A stretch of DNA of 21,990 bases, taken from positions 1 to 21,990 of the forward strand of contig WRKB01000298.1 of the NCBI GenBank assembly GCA_009778295.1, read 5' to 3'. A program made the translations under genes and the position numbers. This document shows positions 1-9,406 of this stretch, piece after piece (positions within the stretch are counted from its first letter, which is position 1; each line of letters starts with the position of its first letter). The DNA is from Betaproteobacteria bacterium (GTDB lineage: Bacteria; Desulfobacterota; Desulfovibrionia; Desulfovibrionales; Desulfovibrionaceae). The notes under the pieces are model-generated. The model was not told where the DNA came from and did no database searches. It was given only the letters and a program-made list of their open reading frames with translations.

Positions 1-378
1 CCCGGCGATGCCGCCGCCAACCATATCACCGATACGAAGCGAAAAAGCCTCTCCCGCCACCAAGAAGGACACAGAAAGTAAAAAGGCGCCGCACCAGCGC
101 CACCATGGAAGATCAAAAAGCGCGGAAACCATAGCGCCGCCCATGATCAAAAATGCAAGTGGCCAGATATACGCGCCTATTCCGAATAAATCATTAAGAA
201 AACCAGCAAGAGATGCTCCGAATATGCCAGCCCTGTTTTGGATGGCTATATTGCCGCTCACCACATGGTTCAGGCTGGGGTCGCCAGGATCAAAAGTCAC
301 AAGGCTTAAGAGGACAAAAAGTCCCCAAAATATAAGCAAAAGACCGCCCAATTCATGGGCGATTTTTCTGTCATCCAC
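1..378 (-). CDS. ftsK: DNA translocase FtsK, N-terminal membrane part (partial)
   Basis: This is the first 126 residues of a protein that continues past the left edge. FtsK is a membrane-anchored DNA pump that helps resolve and segregate chromosome termini at the division septum. What is visible is the N-terminal membrane domain, with hydrophobic segments at about residues 10-29, 66-87 and 95-112 and short polar links, matching the FtsK 4TM domain. The motor domain lies outside the window. The start is GTG at 378: an in-frame TGA lies three codons upstream, so no earlier start exists, and a GAGG element precedes it. It follows efp by 29 bases on the same strand, so it is probably the last visible gene of an aroQ-efp-ftsK operon. 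The family call rests on the membrane domain only. Confidence 0.75.
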   Translation of the reverse strand, partial: MDDRKIAHELGGLLLIFWGLFVLLSLVTFDPGDPSLNHVVSGNIAIQNRAGIFGASLAGFLNDLFGIGAYIWPLAFLIMGGAMVSALFDLPWWRWCGAFLLSVSFLVAGEAFSLRIGDMVGGGIAG

Positions 379-407
379 TCCGAGTCCTCACCTAATCTTA
401 TTCATTT

Positions 408-965
408 TTATTCGCGACCGAGGTATTCCTTACTTCTGGTGTCCACTTTCACTCTGTCGCCGATATTGACGAAAAGCGGCACCTGAATAACCAAGCCGGT
501 TTCCAACGTAGCTGCTTTGGTCACGTTGCTAACGGTGTCCCCCTTGGCACCAGGTTCGGTGTTCGCTACTTCAAGTATCAGAGAAACAGGGATATCAATG
601 TCTAGGGCTCTTCCCTTATACAATAGTACCCGGCACTCCTGGCCATCCTTGAGGAAGCCGGCTTTGCCACCCGTGTTTTCTTCTCCCAGGTGCATCTGTT
701 CGTAGCTGGTCATATCCATAAATACCAACTCGCTATTTTCTCTGTATAAAAATTGCATATCACGGCTTTCCAAATCCGGCTTCCCCACTTTTTCCCCGGA
801 ACGAAAAGTGATGTCCTGCATACGTCCGGTGAGAATATTGCGCAGTTTCGTGCGTACCATAGCCCCGCCTTTTCCAGGCTTGAAATGCTGAAATTCAACA
901 ATTTCATACGGGGTGGCGTCAACTTCAATCTTCAGTCCTTTACGAAAATCCGTAGTCGAATACAT
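408..965 (-). CDS. efp: Translation elongation factor P
   Basis: The 185-residue product has the full usual EF-P length. EF-P binds ribosomes stalled at polyproline stretches, between the P and E sites, and stimulates peptide bond formation. The N-terminal KOW-like domain carries the KPGKGGA loop with the tip lysine at K32, the residue modified in many bacteria. The two OB-fold domains follow, with the C-terminal signature [16 protein letters not shown]. It lies between aroQ (76 bases upstream) and ftsK (29 bases downstream) on the same strand. No modification enzyme (EpmA/EpmB type) is in the window, so the modification state of K32 is unknown. Confidence 0.97.
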   Translation of the reverse strand: MYSTTDFRKGLKIEVDATPYEIVEFQHFKPGKGGAMVRTKLRNILTGRMQDITFRSGEKVGKPDLESRDMQFLYRENSELVFMDMTSYEQMHLGEENTGGKAGFLKDGQECRVLLYKGRALDIDIPVSLILEVANTEPGAKGDTVSNVTKAATLETGLVIQVPLFVNIGDRVKVDTRSKEYLGRE

Positions 966-1040
966 GTGAGCTCCCTCAAAAATGGTGGCAGTCGCGCATT
1001 CCAGATCAGGTACAACGACATGTTTAATATAGAATTGAAC

Positions 1041-1496
1041 TTATCTGATTTTGTCACAATGGTGAACAAGGGCCTGCACAGCCAAAGCATAACCCAACAT
1101 GCCGAAACCGCTGATGACGCCGACAGTATGCCGGGCCAGCATACTTTGCTGGCGTAAGCTTTCCCGAGAAAAAACATTGCTGATATGTACTTCCACACAG
1201 GGCACTTGTATCCAGGCCAGACAATCAGCCAGGGCAAGGCTGGTGTGCGTGTAGGCACCGGCATTGAAAACGATACCATCTTGTTTTTCGTGATGAGCTT
1301 GTTCCAACTTGTCCAGCAGAACACCTTCATGATTTGATTGGAAAAAATCCAGATACACTTGGGTGGAACGAGGCCCAAGCAAGTCCAACACTATCTCGGG
1401 AACAGCGTCCATACCCTGTGGGCCATAAATTTCCGGCTGGCGAATTCCCAGCGCGCCCAGATTGGGACCATTCAAAACTAAAAAACGGTACATCAT
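1041..1496 (-). CDS. aroQ: Type II 3-dehydroquinate dehydratase
   Basis: The 151-residue protein catalyses the trans-dehydration of 3-dehydroquinate to 3-dehydroshikimate in the cytoplasmic shikimate pathway. Family marks are the NGPNLG motif at residues 9-14, catalytic tyrosine Y24, FNAGAYTHTS at 77-86, catalytic histidine H104 in EVHISN, and ISGFG near 128-132. Length is normal for type II dodecameric enzymes. Two adjacent ATG codons (1496 and 1493) could start it; a GGAAG element sits about six bases upstream of the first. It appears to be the first gene of aroQ-efp-ftsK and is divergent from engB. Confidence 0.96.
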   Translation of the reverse strand: MMYRFLVLNGPNLGALGIRQPEIYGPQGMDAVPEIVLDLLGPRSTQVYLDFFQSNHEGVLLDKLEQAHHEKQDGIVFNAGAYTHTSLALADCLAWIQVPCVEVHISNVFSRESLRQQSMLARHTVGVISGFGMLGYALAVQALVHHCDKIR

Positions 1497-1516
1497 AATA
1501 CTTCCTACAGTGCTGT

Positions 1517-1544
1517 CTTATACTGCTCTCAGCGCGTTTGCCAT
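1517..1544 (-). promoter_or_regulatory. Candidate sigma70 promoter for aroQ
   Basis: Reading the minus strand, ATGGCA (1544-1539) is followed by a 16-base spacer and TATAAG (1522-1517), about 20 bases before the aroQ start. The -10 matches five of six consensus bases and the -35 matches four. This is a motif match only. Confidence 0.4.
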
Positions 1545-1703
1545 TTGCCTGGGAACACGATATGTCGGGAAGCTGGACGCTTGGGAATTTTCCAGTATGC
1601 GCTGTTTTGAGTAGTGTATCCAATCCAAGAATGCAAGCTGTACCATGTTTTAATAACTTTTATCTTGTCAACCCGCAAGGTTAAAATTTTTCCAGGCTTT
1701 TTC

Positions 1704-2288
1704 ATGCAGCCGCGTCTTATTTTGGAACATACCGTGTATGCGTCGGCGCAGCTTCCCGCTACGCATCTGCCCCACATTGCGCTTGCCGGGCGTTCGAATG
1801 TGGGCAAGTCATCGCTGATCAACGCGCTGGCCTTACAGAAAAACCTAGCCAAAGTAAGTGCCACGCCTGGCAAAACCCGTTCGTTGAATTTTTATCGGGC
1901 ACCTCACGATGCCTTTTATCTTGTTGATTTGCCGGGGTATGGCTACGCGCAGTGCAGCAAGGAAGAACAGGCAGTCTTCCGTCAATTGGTTGAGGGCTAC
2001 CTGACAAAAAATTCCGCTCTACGGGCGCTTGTGCTATTGTTGGATTGCCGTCTGGCACCTCAGAAATCAGATGTAGAGCTCACGGTTTTTGCTAAGCAAC
2101 AAAATATTCTCCTTCTACCGGTGCTGACAAAGGCAGACAAATGTAGCCTGCGGGAACGATCACAACGGCAGGAGCAATGGGCTGTTCTGTTGGGAGGGGG
2201 ACCTCCCCTGCTCTGTTCCGTCTCCAAGAAGAGGCTGGGAGTGGAAGAACTGTGGGGCGAACTTCGACAGATTGCGGGGGAAGGGTAA
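1704..2288 (+). CDS. engB: Ribosome biogenesis GTPase EngB (YsxC/YihA)
   Basis: The 194-residue TRAFAC-class GTPase belongs to the YihA/YsxC/EngB family, which assists late assembly of the large ribosomal subunit. The nucleotide motifs are intact: G1 GRSNVGKSS from residue 29, G2 threonine in TPGKTRSL, G3 DLPG at 75-78, G4 TKAD at 142-145 and a G5-like SVSKK near the end. The open frame extends upstream to 1614, but ATG 1704 gives the usual short N-terminus before the first strand and has an AGG element upstream. It is divergent from aroQ and ends ten bases from the stop of the convergent aminotransferase gene. Confidence 0.95.
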   Translation: MQPRLILEHTVYASAQLPATHLPHIALAGRSNVGKSSLINALALQKNLAKVSATPGKTRSLNFYRAPHDAFYLVDLPGYGYAQCSKEEQAVFRQLVEGYLTKNSALRALVLLLDCRLAPQKSDVELTVFAKQQNILLLPVLTKADKCSLRERSQRQEQWAVLLGGGPPLLCSVSKKRLGVEELWGELRQIAGEG

Positions 2289-2298
2289 TGCCCGGAAA

Positions 2299-3474
2299 TT
2301 ATCCCGGCAACACGTTCTCCATGTTTTTAAGCGCTTGTTTCAGCACCTCATCAGCCACTGCATAGGAAAAGCGTACACAAGCATCGTCACCGAAGGCCGA
2401 GCCGGGCACCAGAGCCACGCCTGCTTTTTCGAGGAAATATGTGCAGATGTCTGAAGAGCTGGTAATACCGTTTTTACCGAAATAGCAGCTCATATCCGCA
2501 AAAAGATAAAAAGCGCCTTCAGGTTTCGGGCACAGTACCCCTTTCCAGGAAGACATAATGTGCAGAGCTAGATCGCGACGGCGCTGAAAGGCTGCTACCA
2601 TTTCCGCGACACAATCATAGGCCCCCGACAAGGCGGCCACGGCGGCTTTCTGCGCAATGGAACAGACATTGGACGTAGATTGGCCTTGAATGGTGCTCAT
2701 GGCTTTAACGAGTTGCGGATGACCGACGCAATAACCCACGCGCCAGCCCGTCATTGAAAAGCTTTTGGAGCAACCGTTGAACACGGTGACCAGCTCTGGA
2801 TGATGCTGCCACCGACGAATGGCGCTTACAGAGGTTGCAGGCGCATAGACGATGCGGTCATAAATTTCGTCGGATGCCACGCACACACCCTTTGTGACGC
2901 AGCAGTCAATCAGCGCATTGAGTTCTTCCTGATTGTAGCTGACCCCGGTGGGATTGGACGGCGCGTTCAGGATAAGCAGGCGAGTTTTTGGCGTCATCGC
3001 CTTGGCAAGCTTTTCAGGCGTCAGTTTAAAGCCTTCCTTCGCGTTGACGGGGAGGAATACAGGTACTCCACCGGCCAGTATCACCATATCGGGATAACTC
3101 AGCCAATATGGAACGGGAATAATGACCTCGTCACCAGGATTAAGCAACGCCAAAAAATAGTTGAATAAAGAATGCTTACCGCCGTTGGAGACCAGTATGG
3201 ATTCCACGGGCGGCTCAAGACCGTAACAGCGTTTGTAATACATGCCCACAGCCTGGCGCAATTCAGCAATGCCGGGTACAGCAGTGTAACGCGTAAACCC
3301 CTCGTCAATAGCTTTTTGCGCGGCTTTGCAGATATGAGCGGGCGTTGGGAAATCCGGTTCTCCAATAGCGAGATTGATAATCTTCCGGCCTTGTTCTTTC
3401 AGCTCTGATGCTTTCGTGTTTACGACAAAGGTTGCCGAAGGCCGGATACGCGAGAGACGATCCGCGATTTTCAT
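2299..3474 (-). CDS. Class I/II PLP aminotransferase, aspartate aminotransferase type
   Basis: The 391-residue protein is a fold-type I, class I aminotransferase of the group that includes bacterial Ib aspartate aminotransferases (AspC/AatA). These exchange the amino group between aspartate and 2-oxoglutarate; some relatives also use prephenate or aromatic substrates. The PLP lysine is K237 in SKSFSMTGWRVG. Other marks are NLAIGEPDFPTP (34-45), RYTAVPGIAELR, NAPSNPTG (170-177) and SDEIYDRIVY (201-210). The open frame runs 79 codons further upstream, but ATG 3474 has TAGGAGA just ahead and gives the standard family N-terminus (MKIADRLSRIRPSAT). It converges on engB. Exact substrate cannot be read from the sequence. 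Confidence 0.93.
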   Translation of the reverse strand: MKIADRLSRIRPSATFVVNTKASELKEQGRKIINLAIGEPDFPTPAHICKAAQKAIDEGFTRYTAVPGIAELRQAVGMYYKRCYGLEPPVESILVSNGGKHSLFNYFLALLNPGDEVIIPVPYWLSYPDMVILAGGVPVFLPVNAKEGFKLTPEKLAKAMTPKTRLLILNAPSNPTGVSYNQEELNALIDCCVTKGVCVASDEIYDRIVYAPATSVSAIRRWQHHPELVTVFNGCSKSFSMTGWRVGYCVGHPQLVKAMSTIQGQSTSNVCSIAQKAAVAALSGAYDCVAEMVAAFQRRRDLALHIMSSWKGVLCPKPEGAFYLFADMSCYFGKNGITSSSDICTYFLEKAGVALVPGSAFGDDACVRFSYAVADEVLKQALKNMENVLPG

Positions 3475-3610
3475 AGCCAGTCTCCTAAAAGCTGCGTTAC
3501 TGATGTTCTCTATAGGTAAAAGAAGCGGCAGGCAAGCATCTTCCGTACTATTATTCTTAATGGACAGAAACGCCGCATGTGCCGGGAGAAGTATAAGCCG
3601 ATCAGTGGGC

Positions 3611-3639
3611 TTGCCTAGGTTGAAATGCGTGGTTATAGT
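3611..3639 (+). promoter_or_regulatory. Candidate sigma70 promoter for the 3671 gene
   Basis: TTGCCT (3611-3616), a 17-base spacer and TATAGT (3634-3639) lie 31 bases before the start of the next gene. The -10 matches five of six bases, the -35 four of six, and the spacing is ideal. It would drive the unknown protein and the coupled HAD phosphatase, possibly also the genes after them. Confidence 0.5.
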
Positions 3640-3670
3640 AAAAATTGTCCCATGTTGAAAAGGAAAAATA

Positions 3671-4498
3671 ATGTCCGCCAGCCCATTGCTCTGTATGCCC
3701 TTTTTGCACAAAGAGCTTTATCACATCTCGCTTCCTTCTTCTCTACTCCATCTCTGGCCCGGTTTGCCGAATCCTCAAAAGGGATTCTATATTCCAGTCA
3801 ACTTCCCCCTTGCTCCGCAAGATGCAGCACATTACGTGGAGCAGGTGCGGAACATGAACAATGCTGCCGCAAAGAACATGCCGGTACATAGTCTTCTCGC
3901 CACCGAGAAACAAGCGCAATATCTGGGCATTTTTCAGGAGATACGGGATATTGCCTTCTTTGCCCAAGGCAAAGAAGGTGAAGCCGCTACAGTCCATCAC
4001 ATGAAAGAAGCCATGCTTGCCGCGCAAAAAATTCTTTTGCAGGTATGGCTTCTTGAAGAACAGTATATGGAAATCCAAGAACTTGAACAGCATTGCCTGG
4101 CGCTTTCCGATGACTTTGGCACTATGCTCGGCGTTGAAATGGAGGATGAAGAGGAAGATGCTTTGCTCTTAACGCAAAGTACGCAACGATTTGACGCTAT
4201 CATTCGGCCTTCCCTGCACTGGCATTTATTATTGGAAAACGCGGCGCTTTTCCTGCCGGAACATAGTATGCTGCTCTTTACGGATAGCTTAATATGTTCG
4301 GAACTACACGAAGTCATGTCAGTATTTGCAGATATGCGAACAGAACTTTTTCCTTTTTGGGGACAGACTCCACCGATACACACACCGAAATCAACCCAAG
4401 CCCCTTTATGGAAAGCTTTAGGCATGAAGGCGCCTCATCCCGAACGTCCCTGGCTTGCAAAGGCTTTTTCTTTTATTCTATGGGACGATGTCATATGA
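3671..4498 (+). CDS. Conserved-looking hypothetical protein, 275 aa
   Basis: I do not recognise this protein. It is soluble-looking, with no signal peptide or membrane segment. A proline-rich N-terminal part (to about residue 50) precedes a mostly helical body. The centre has an acidic run (EMEDEEEDALLL, about residues 156-167), and the C-terminus is rich in tryptophan and proline. An AAAAGGA ribosome binding site precedes the ATG by about seven bases, and a good promoter lies upstream. Its stop codon overlaps the start of the HAD phosphatase gene in ATGA, so the two are translationally coupled and probably act in the same process. Base composition matches its neighbours, which argues for a native lineage gene rather than cargo. 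Real gene: confident. Function: unknown. Confidence 0.85.
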   Translation: MSASPLLCMPFLHKELYHISLPSSLLHLWPGLPNPQKGFYIPVNFPLAPQDAAHYVEQVRNMNNAAAKNMPVHSLLATEKQAQYLGIFQEIRDIAFFAQGKEGEAATVHHMKEAMLAAQKILLQVWLLEEQYMEIQELEQHCLALSDDFGTMLGVEMEDEEEDALLLTQSTQRFDAIIRPSLHWHLLLENAALFLPEHSMLLFTDSLICSELHEVMSVFADMRTELFPFWGQTPPIHTPKSTQAPLWKALGMKAPHPERPWLAKAFSFILWDDVI

Positions 4499-5172
4499 GT
4501 AAGGCAGTTTGGTGGCGGGAAATTTTGCCCACCCGCATCGCTGGCGTGGTTTTTGACTGCGATGGCGTGCTAATTGATTCACGCATGGCGAATATAGCTT
4601 ACTACAACCGGATCCGTGAAATCGGCGGTCTTGACCCTATGAATCCTGACGAAGAAAACTATGCCCATATGCACTCCGTGCGAGAGACATTGCTCCATAT
4701 TTTCCCGCAAGAAATGCACGAACGGTTGGGCGAATTCGCCCGGCATGTGGATTACGAACGTGAAATTCTCCCCATGGTTCACCCCGAACCTGGATTACAT
4801 GACTGCCTGGATGCCTTGTGCACCTGCGGTGTGCGTCTGGCAGTTTTTACCAATCGAGGAAGTGGCATGGGCGCGGTACTTGACAGTTTCAACCTGCGCC
4901 CGTACTTCGATCTCGTGATGACGGTAGCTGATGTAAAAGCGAAACCAGCGCCTGACGGTTTGTTGCGCATAGCCGAAAACTGGAAGCATCCGCCGGGAGA
5001 TCTAATTTTCGTGGGTGACAGCCTACTTGATGCCATGGCGGCCGAAGCTGCTGGAGTATGTTTTTTGGCATACCGTAATCCCAGTCTCCAGGCGAAAGGA
5101 CATGTAGAATCCTTTCTCAATCTGGAACAAGCCATACGGGAAGTTTCCCTTGAAAGCACTTCAGTTCTATAA
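4495..5172 (+). CDS. HAD superfamily hydrolase, phosphoglycolate phosphatase type
   Basis: The 225-residue protein is a HAD-like phosphatase of subfamily IA. Motif I is VVFDCDGVLIDS with nucleophile D21 and acid/base D23. Motif II is the threonine of FTNRG, motif III the lysine of KAKPAPD, and motif IV GDSLLDAMAAEAAG. A helical cap domain lies between motifs I and II. Relatives include phosphoglycolate phosphatase (Gph) and pyrophosphatase PpaX; the substrate cannot be decided here. The start at 4495 overlaps the preceding stop codon in ATGA, indicating coupling. The frame is open upstream to 4294, but that part is the preceding gene read in another frame. Confidence 0.9.
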   Translation: MSKAVWWREILPTRIAGVVFDCDGVLIDSRMANIAYYNRIREIGGLDPMNPDEENYAHMHSVRETLLHIFPQEMHERLGEFARHVDYEREILPMVHPEPGLHDCLDALCTCGVRLAVFTNRGSGMGAVLDSFNLRPYFDLVMTVADVKAKPAPDGLLRIAENWKHPPGDLIFVGDSLLDAMAAEAAGVCFLAYRNPSLQAKGHVESFLNLEQAIREVSLESTSVL

Positions 5173-5229
5173 AAGAATAGTGCCAGCAACGCGGCCCAAA
5201 ATCGTGCCACAAATTATACCGGAGTAGCC

Positions 5230-5532
5230 ATGATCGTTCTGCCCAATCTGATGAGAGCAATCGCCGTGGTGTTTTATACTGTGCTCAACGTATATTTTTG
5301 GATCGTGATCATCTCTGCCGTGCTTTCCTGGGTAAGGCCCGATCCGTACAATCCTATTGTACGGATCCTACGCGCTCTTACAGAACCCGTATATTATCGC
5401 ATCCGTAAGCATCTGCCTTTTACTTATATGGCGGGGATCGATTTTTCACCAGTTGTCGTTCTTTTGATCATTAAACTAATCGAGATCGCAGTCGTCGACT
5501 CTTTGTATCAATATGCCCTCAGGCTGGCATAA
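5230..5532 (+). CDS. YggT family integral membrane protein
   Basis: The 100-residue protein matches the YggT family: two hydrophobic segments (about residues 8-34 and 70-92) flanking a loop with the characteristic SWVRPDPYNPIVRILRALTEP pattern (written with family-typical W, PDPYNP and TEP positions at about 33-53). YggT proteins are small inner-membrane proteins linked to osmotic tolerance and cell division in various bacteria, but the molecular role is not settled. A GGAG element lies eight bases before the ATG. It sits 57 bases after the HAD gene, and the DUF465 gene follows. Confidence 0.9.
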   Translation: MIVLPNLMRAIAVVFYTVLNVYFWIVIISAVLSWVRPDPYNPIVRILRALTEPVYYRIRKHLPFTYMAGIDFSPVVVLLIIKLIEIAVVDSLYQYALRLA

Positions 5533-5644
5533 GCATCCCTGTACGGGGGTCTTTGAGACATGCGCCGGCATGCCGCACCTTTGGCCGTCCGCGCCGGTAA
5601 CTGAACTGCTCCGGACGACCATTTCAACCTAAAAAGGAGGGAAT
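5533..5644. other. Spacer between the YggT and DUF465 genes
   Basis: No gene is seen in these 112 bases. The notable element is a short inverted repeat CATGC-gccg-GCATG (about 5560-5573) with no T tract after it, so it is not a canonical terminator. The region ends in the strong AAAGGAGGG ribosome binding site of the next gene. Confidence 0.4.
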
Positions 5645-5878
5645 ATGGAACCTCATGAAGTTGAATTGTTGGAAAAATATGCAAAAAACGACCCCGAGCT
5701 GAAAACGCTCTGGGACGAACATCTCCTGTATGAAAAGCAGATTGAAAAACTTGAAAGCAAACCCTACCGCACACCAACAGAAGCCCAAACCTTGAAACAA
5801 TTGAAAAAACAAAAGCTTGACGGTAAAACAAAATTTATGGCCATGCTGGACAAATACCGTGCGGCGTCACATGCGTGA
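5645..5878 (+). CDS. DUF465 (YdcH-like) small coiled-coil protein
   Basis: The 77-residue, highly charged protein fits the DUF465/YdcH family: an N-terminal HEVELLEKYAKNDPELKTLW helix, then a heptad-rich segment with many lysines and leucines ending in KTKFMAMLDKYR. The family has no firmly established function. The start is secure because AAAAAGGAGGG lies five bases before the ATG. It follows YggT by 112 bases and precedes ilvB by 119 bases. No membrane segment or signal peptide is present. Confidence 0.88.
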   Translation: MEPHEVELLEKYAKNDPELKTLWDEHLLYEKQIEKLESKPYRTPTEAQTLKQLKKQKLDGKTKFMAMLDKYRAASHA

Positions 5879-5931
5879 AGGATGCACACGGCTTCCCGGC
5901 ACTCCATTTCGCGGATGACGTTTTTTTACCT

Positions 5932-5950
5932 GTTAAATTAACGTGTTGAC
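5932..5950. promoter_or_regulatory. Palindrome and -35-like element upstream of ilvB
   Basis: GTTAAATTAAC (5932-5942) is a perfect 11-base palindrome, and TTGAC (5946-5950) resembles a -35 box. I found no convincing -10 at the proper distance, so the promoter assignment is tentative. The palindrome could be an operator for ilvBNC. Confidence 0.3.
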
Positions 5951-5997
5951 TGTCGCATACACATACTGCAAGCGCACGGAATAACAGAGGAGTACTC

Positions 5998-7704
5998 ATG
6001 GAAATCACTGGTGCGCAGATTTTATTTCAATCCTTGAAGAAAGAGCATGTCGATCTTATTTTCGGGTATCCCGGTGGAGCGGTAATCGACCTGTATGACG
6101 AACTCTCCAGACATCCTGATATCAAGCATATTCTGGTGCGGCATGAGCAGACGGCGGTACATGCCGCAGACGGATACGCCAGAGCCACTGGCAAGGTGGG
6201 CTGCTGTCTGGTCACCTCTGGTCCCGGTGCCACCAATACGGTAACAGGTATCGCCACGGCGTATTGTGATTCCATCCCTCTGGTCGTCTTCACGGGGCAG
6301 GTGCCCTGTAAGCTCATTGGCAATGATGCCTTTCAGGAAGTCGACATCGTAGGCATCACTCGTCCTTGCACCAAACACAATTTTTTGGTCAAAGATGTAC
6401 GCCAGCTTGCCAAGGTCATCCGTCAGGCCTTTCATATCGCACGTTCAGGACGTCCTGGCCCGGTGCTTGTAGATTTGCCCAAAGATGTGATGTTGCAAAA
6501 AACAGAATTCAACTGGCCTAAAAAGATTCCCATGCGTAGCTATAACCCGACGAGCGACCCCAACCCGAATCATCTGCATCTTGCCATGAAGTACTTGCGG
6601 GAAGCGAAGTGTCCGGTGCTGTTCGCTGGAGGTGGCGTCATCGCCTCCGATGCCTCTCAGCATCTGTCCGCTCTTGCGAAGGATCTGCGCCTGCCTGTTG
6701 TCGCCACCCTCATGGGGCTTGGCGCTTTTCCGGCCCATGAGGAGCTCTGGTTCGGCATGGTAGGAATGCACGGTGTTTATGTGGCCAACAAGGCCGTCAA
6801 TAATGCGGATGTTATTATGGCCGTAGGCGTTCGCTTTGACGATCGCGTTACGGGCAAACTTTCTTCCTTTGCGCCAAAGGCTAAAATCATCCATATTGAT
6901 ATTGATCCGACCTCGATACGCAAAAATGTACGGGTGCATGTCCCTGTGGTAGGTACAGCGCCGAAGGCGCTGAAGGGTATCCACGAGATCGCTTTTGAAC
7001 ATATGCGCCCAGAAGAATGGCAAGCAAAGCATGCCGCATGGCTGCGGCAACTCGCCTCCTGGCGTTCCGAACAACCACTGGACTATAATAAGAAAGACGG
7101 CCAGAACGGCAAAATTATCAAACCTCAGGCGGTTATTGAGTGTCTGCACAAGCTCACCAAAGGTGACGCCATCATCACTACGGAAGTCGGGCAGAACCAG
7201 ATGTGGACCGCACAGTTTTACGGTTTTGCCAAGGCTCGCACGTTGCTGACCTCCGGCGGCCTCGGAACCATGGGATATGGATTTCCGGCAGCCATAGGCG
7301 CACAACTTGCCTTTCCCGGCAAGCTGGTCGTAGATGTGGCGGGAGACGGCTCCATTCAGATGAACATTCAGGAGTTGGCTACTGCAGTATGCCACAAACT
7401 GCCGATCAAAATTCTGATCCTCAACAATGCCTATCTCGGCATGGTTCGCCAATGGCAGGAGCTGTTTTACGAACGGAATTATTGCTCTACTTGCATGGAA
7501 GCTCAACCTGATTTCGTCAAACTGGCCGAAGCCTATGGAGCAGAGGGTTTTCGCATCGAACGCCCGAAAGATCTTGAACCCATCATGGCCAAGGCGCTCA
7601 GATCATCCAGTACGACTATTATCGATGTGCGCGTGGCCCGTGAGGAAAACGTGTACCCGATGGTTCCGGCCGGTGCAGGCCTTGACGAAATGCTCTTGGT
7701 ATAG
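5998..7704 (+). CDS. ilvB: Acetolactate synthase, large (catalytic) subunit
   Basis: The 568-residue protein is a full-length thiamine-diphosphate-dependent acetohydroxyacid synthase. It condenses two pyruvates to 2-acetolactate (valine/leucine) or pyruvate with 2-oxobutyrate (isoleucine). The TPP-activating glutamate is E50 in RHEQTAVHAADGYARA, followed by TSGPGATNTVTG. The central FAD-binding-like domain contains GGGVIAS and DIDPTSIRKN. The C-terminal TPP/Mg motif GDGSIQMN...NNAYLGMVRQWQ is intact. AGAGGAG precedes the ATG. The regulatory subunit gene ilvN starts 11 bases after the stop and ilvC follows, giving the classic ilvBNC operon. Confidence 0.97.
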   Translation: MEITGAQILFQSLKKEHVDLIFGYPGGAVIDLYDELSRHPDIKHILVRHEQTAVHAADGYARATGKVGCCLVTSGPGATNTVTGIATAYCDSIPLVVFTGQVPCKLIGNDAFQEVDIVGITRPCTKHNFLVKDVRQLAKVIRQAFHIARSGRPGPVLVDLPKDVMLQKTEFNWPKKIPMRSYNPTSDPNPNHLHLAMKYLREAKCPVLFAGGGVIASDASQHLSALAKDLRLPVVATLMGLGAFPAHEELWFGMVGMHGVYVANKAVNNADVIMAVGVRFDDRVTGKLSSFAPKAKIIHIDIDPTSIRKNVRVHVPVVGTAPKALKGIHEIAFEHMRPEEWQAKHAAWLRQLASWRSEQPLDYNKKDGQNGKIIKPQAVIECLHKLTKGDAIITTEVGQNQMWTAQFYGFAKARTLLTSGGLGTMGYGFPAAIGAQLAFPGKLVVDVAGDGSIQMNIQELATAVCHKLPIKILILNNAYLGMVRQWQELFYERNYCSTCMEAQPDFVKLAEAYGAEGFRIERPKDLEPIMAKALRSSSTTIIDVRVAREENVYPMVPAGAGLDEMLLV

Positions 7705-7715
7705 GAGGCGGCCAG

Positions 7716-8195
7716 ATGCGACATGTCCTTTCGGTACGAGTGGAAAATGAACCAGGCGTACTTTCACGGGTAGCCGGGCTTTTCAGCGGACGCGGCTTCA
7801 ATATTGAATCTCTTAATGTGGCCCCTACCTTTGAGGAGGGGGTATCGCACATGACCATCGTCACCTATGGCGATGAGCAAATCCTCGAACAAATCACCAA
7901 GCAGTTGCACAAACTGATACCGGTCATCACTGTGGACAGCCTTGCCGGTGCTTCTGTTGTGGAACGCGAAATGATGTTCCTTAAGGTACGGGCTGAAGAC
8001 TCCAGACGAGGCGAAATCTTGCGCATCGCTGAAATCTTCCGTTGCAAAGTTATTGATGTGAGTATGGTCGAGCTTACCCTGGAGGCAACTGGCGACAAGG
8101 AAAAGCTCGATGCCGTCGTTAAGCTTTTACAGCGTTTCGGTATCAAGGAAATCGCTCGTACGGGGGCGATGGCTATGTGCCGTTCTATGGAGTGA
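7716..8195 (+). CDS. ilvN: Acetolactate synthase, small (regulatory) subunit
   Basis: The 159-residue protein has an N-terminal ACT domain (about residues 3-75) with the family pattern VRVENEPGVLSRVAGLFSGRGFNIESL, here recognised by its ENEPGVLSR and GFNIESL parts, followed by the C-terminal IlvN domain. IlvN binds the catalytic subunit, raises its activity and gives valine feedback inhibition. Length matches the 155-165 residue bacterial class. AGGAGG lies eight bases before the ATG, and ilvB ends 11 bases upstream. Confidence 0.96.
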   Translation: MRHVLSVRVENEPGVLSRVAGLFSGRGFNIESLNVAPTFEEGVSHMTIVTYGDEQILEQITKQLHKLIPVITVDSLAGASVVEREMMFLKVRAEDSRRGEILRIAEIFRCKVIDVSMVELTLEATGDKEKLDAVVKLLQRFGIKEIARTGAMAMCRSME

Positions 8196-8215
8196 ATACG
8201 GGAGGTGGTGACGCG

Positions 8216-9281
<1,066 letters not shown>

Positions 9282-9299
9282 CTGGGGGAAGCCCTATTT

Positions 9300-9344
9300 A
9301 AAAAACCAAGCCCGCCAAGGTTTCTCAGCTATTGGTGGGCTTGG
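9300..9344 (-). terminator. Rho-independent terminator for the hemerythrin gene
   Basis: A 13-base stem (9306-9318 with 9332-9344, one G-U pair) closes a 13-base loop. Read on the minus strand it is followed by a run of T (complement of the A run at 9300-9305), as expected for a terminator downstream of the hemerythrin gene ending at 9407. On the plus strand the hairpin has no T tract, but it could still weakly end ilvBNC transcripts. Confidence 0.8.
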
Positions 9345-9406
9345 AGCTTGTCCATAAGTAAGCGGAGCGCGAGGCAAGGGTGAAAAAACCTGCTTTTAAA
9401 ATACCG

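Noticed and set aside
8-469. Plus-strand open frame of 153 codons over the left edge
   Set aside because: It is antisense to the FtsK N-terminus and the efp end, which have strong family evidence, and its protein is low-complexity and unlike any family.
4294-4494. Longer N-terminus for the HAD phosphatase
   Set aside because: The extension is the preceding gene read in another frame, shows no HAD homology, and the ATGA overlap marks the real start.
5915-5941. Leader peptide ORF (MTFFYLLN) ahead of ilvB as an attenuator
   Set aside because: It has only two leucine codons, no clear ribosome binding site, and no terminator/antiterminator hairpin follows. An eight-codon frame is easily due to chance.
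6445-7506. Long minus-strand frame of 353 codons opposite ilvB
   Set aside because: It lies wholly antisense to a well-supported ilvB, has no recognisable domain, and is a codon-usage shadow.
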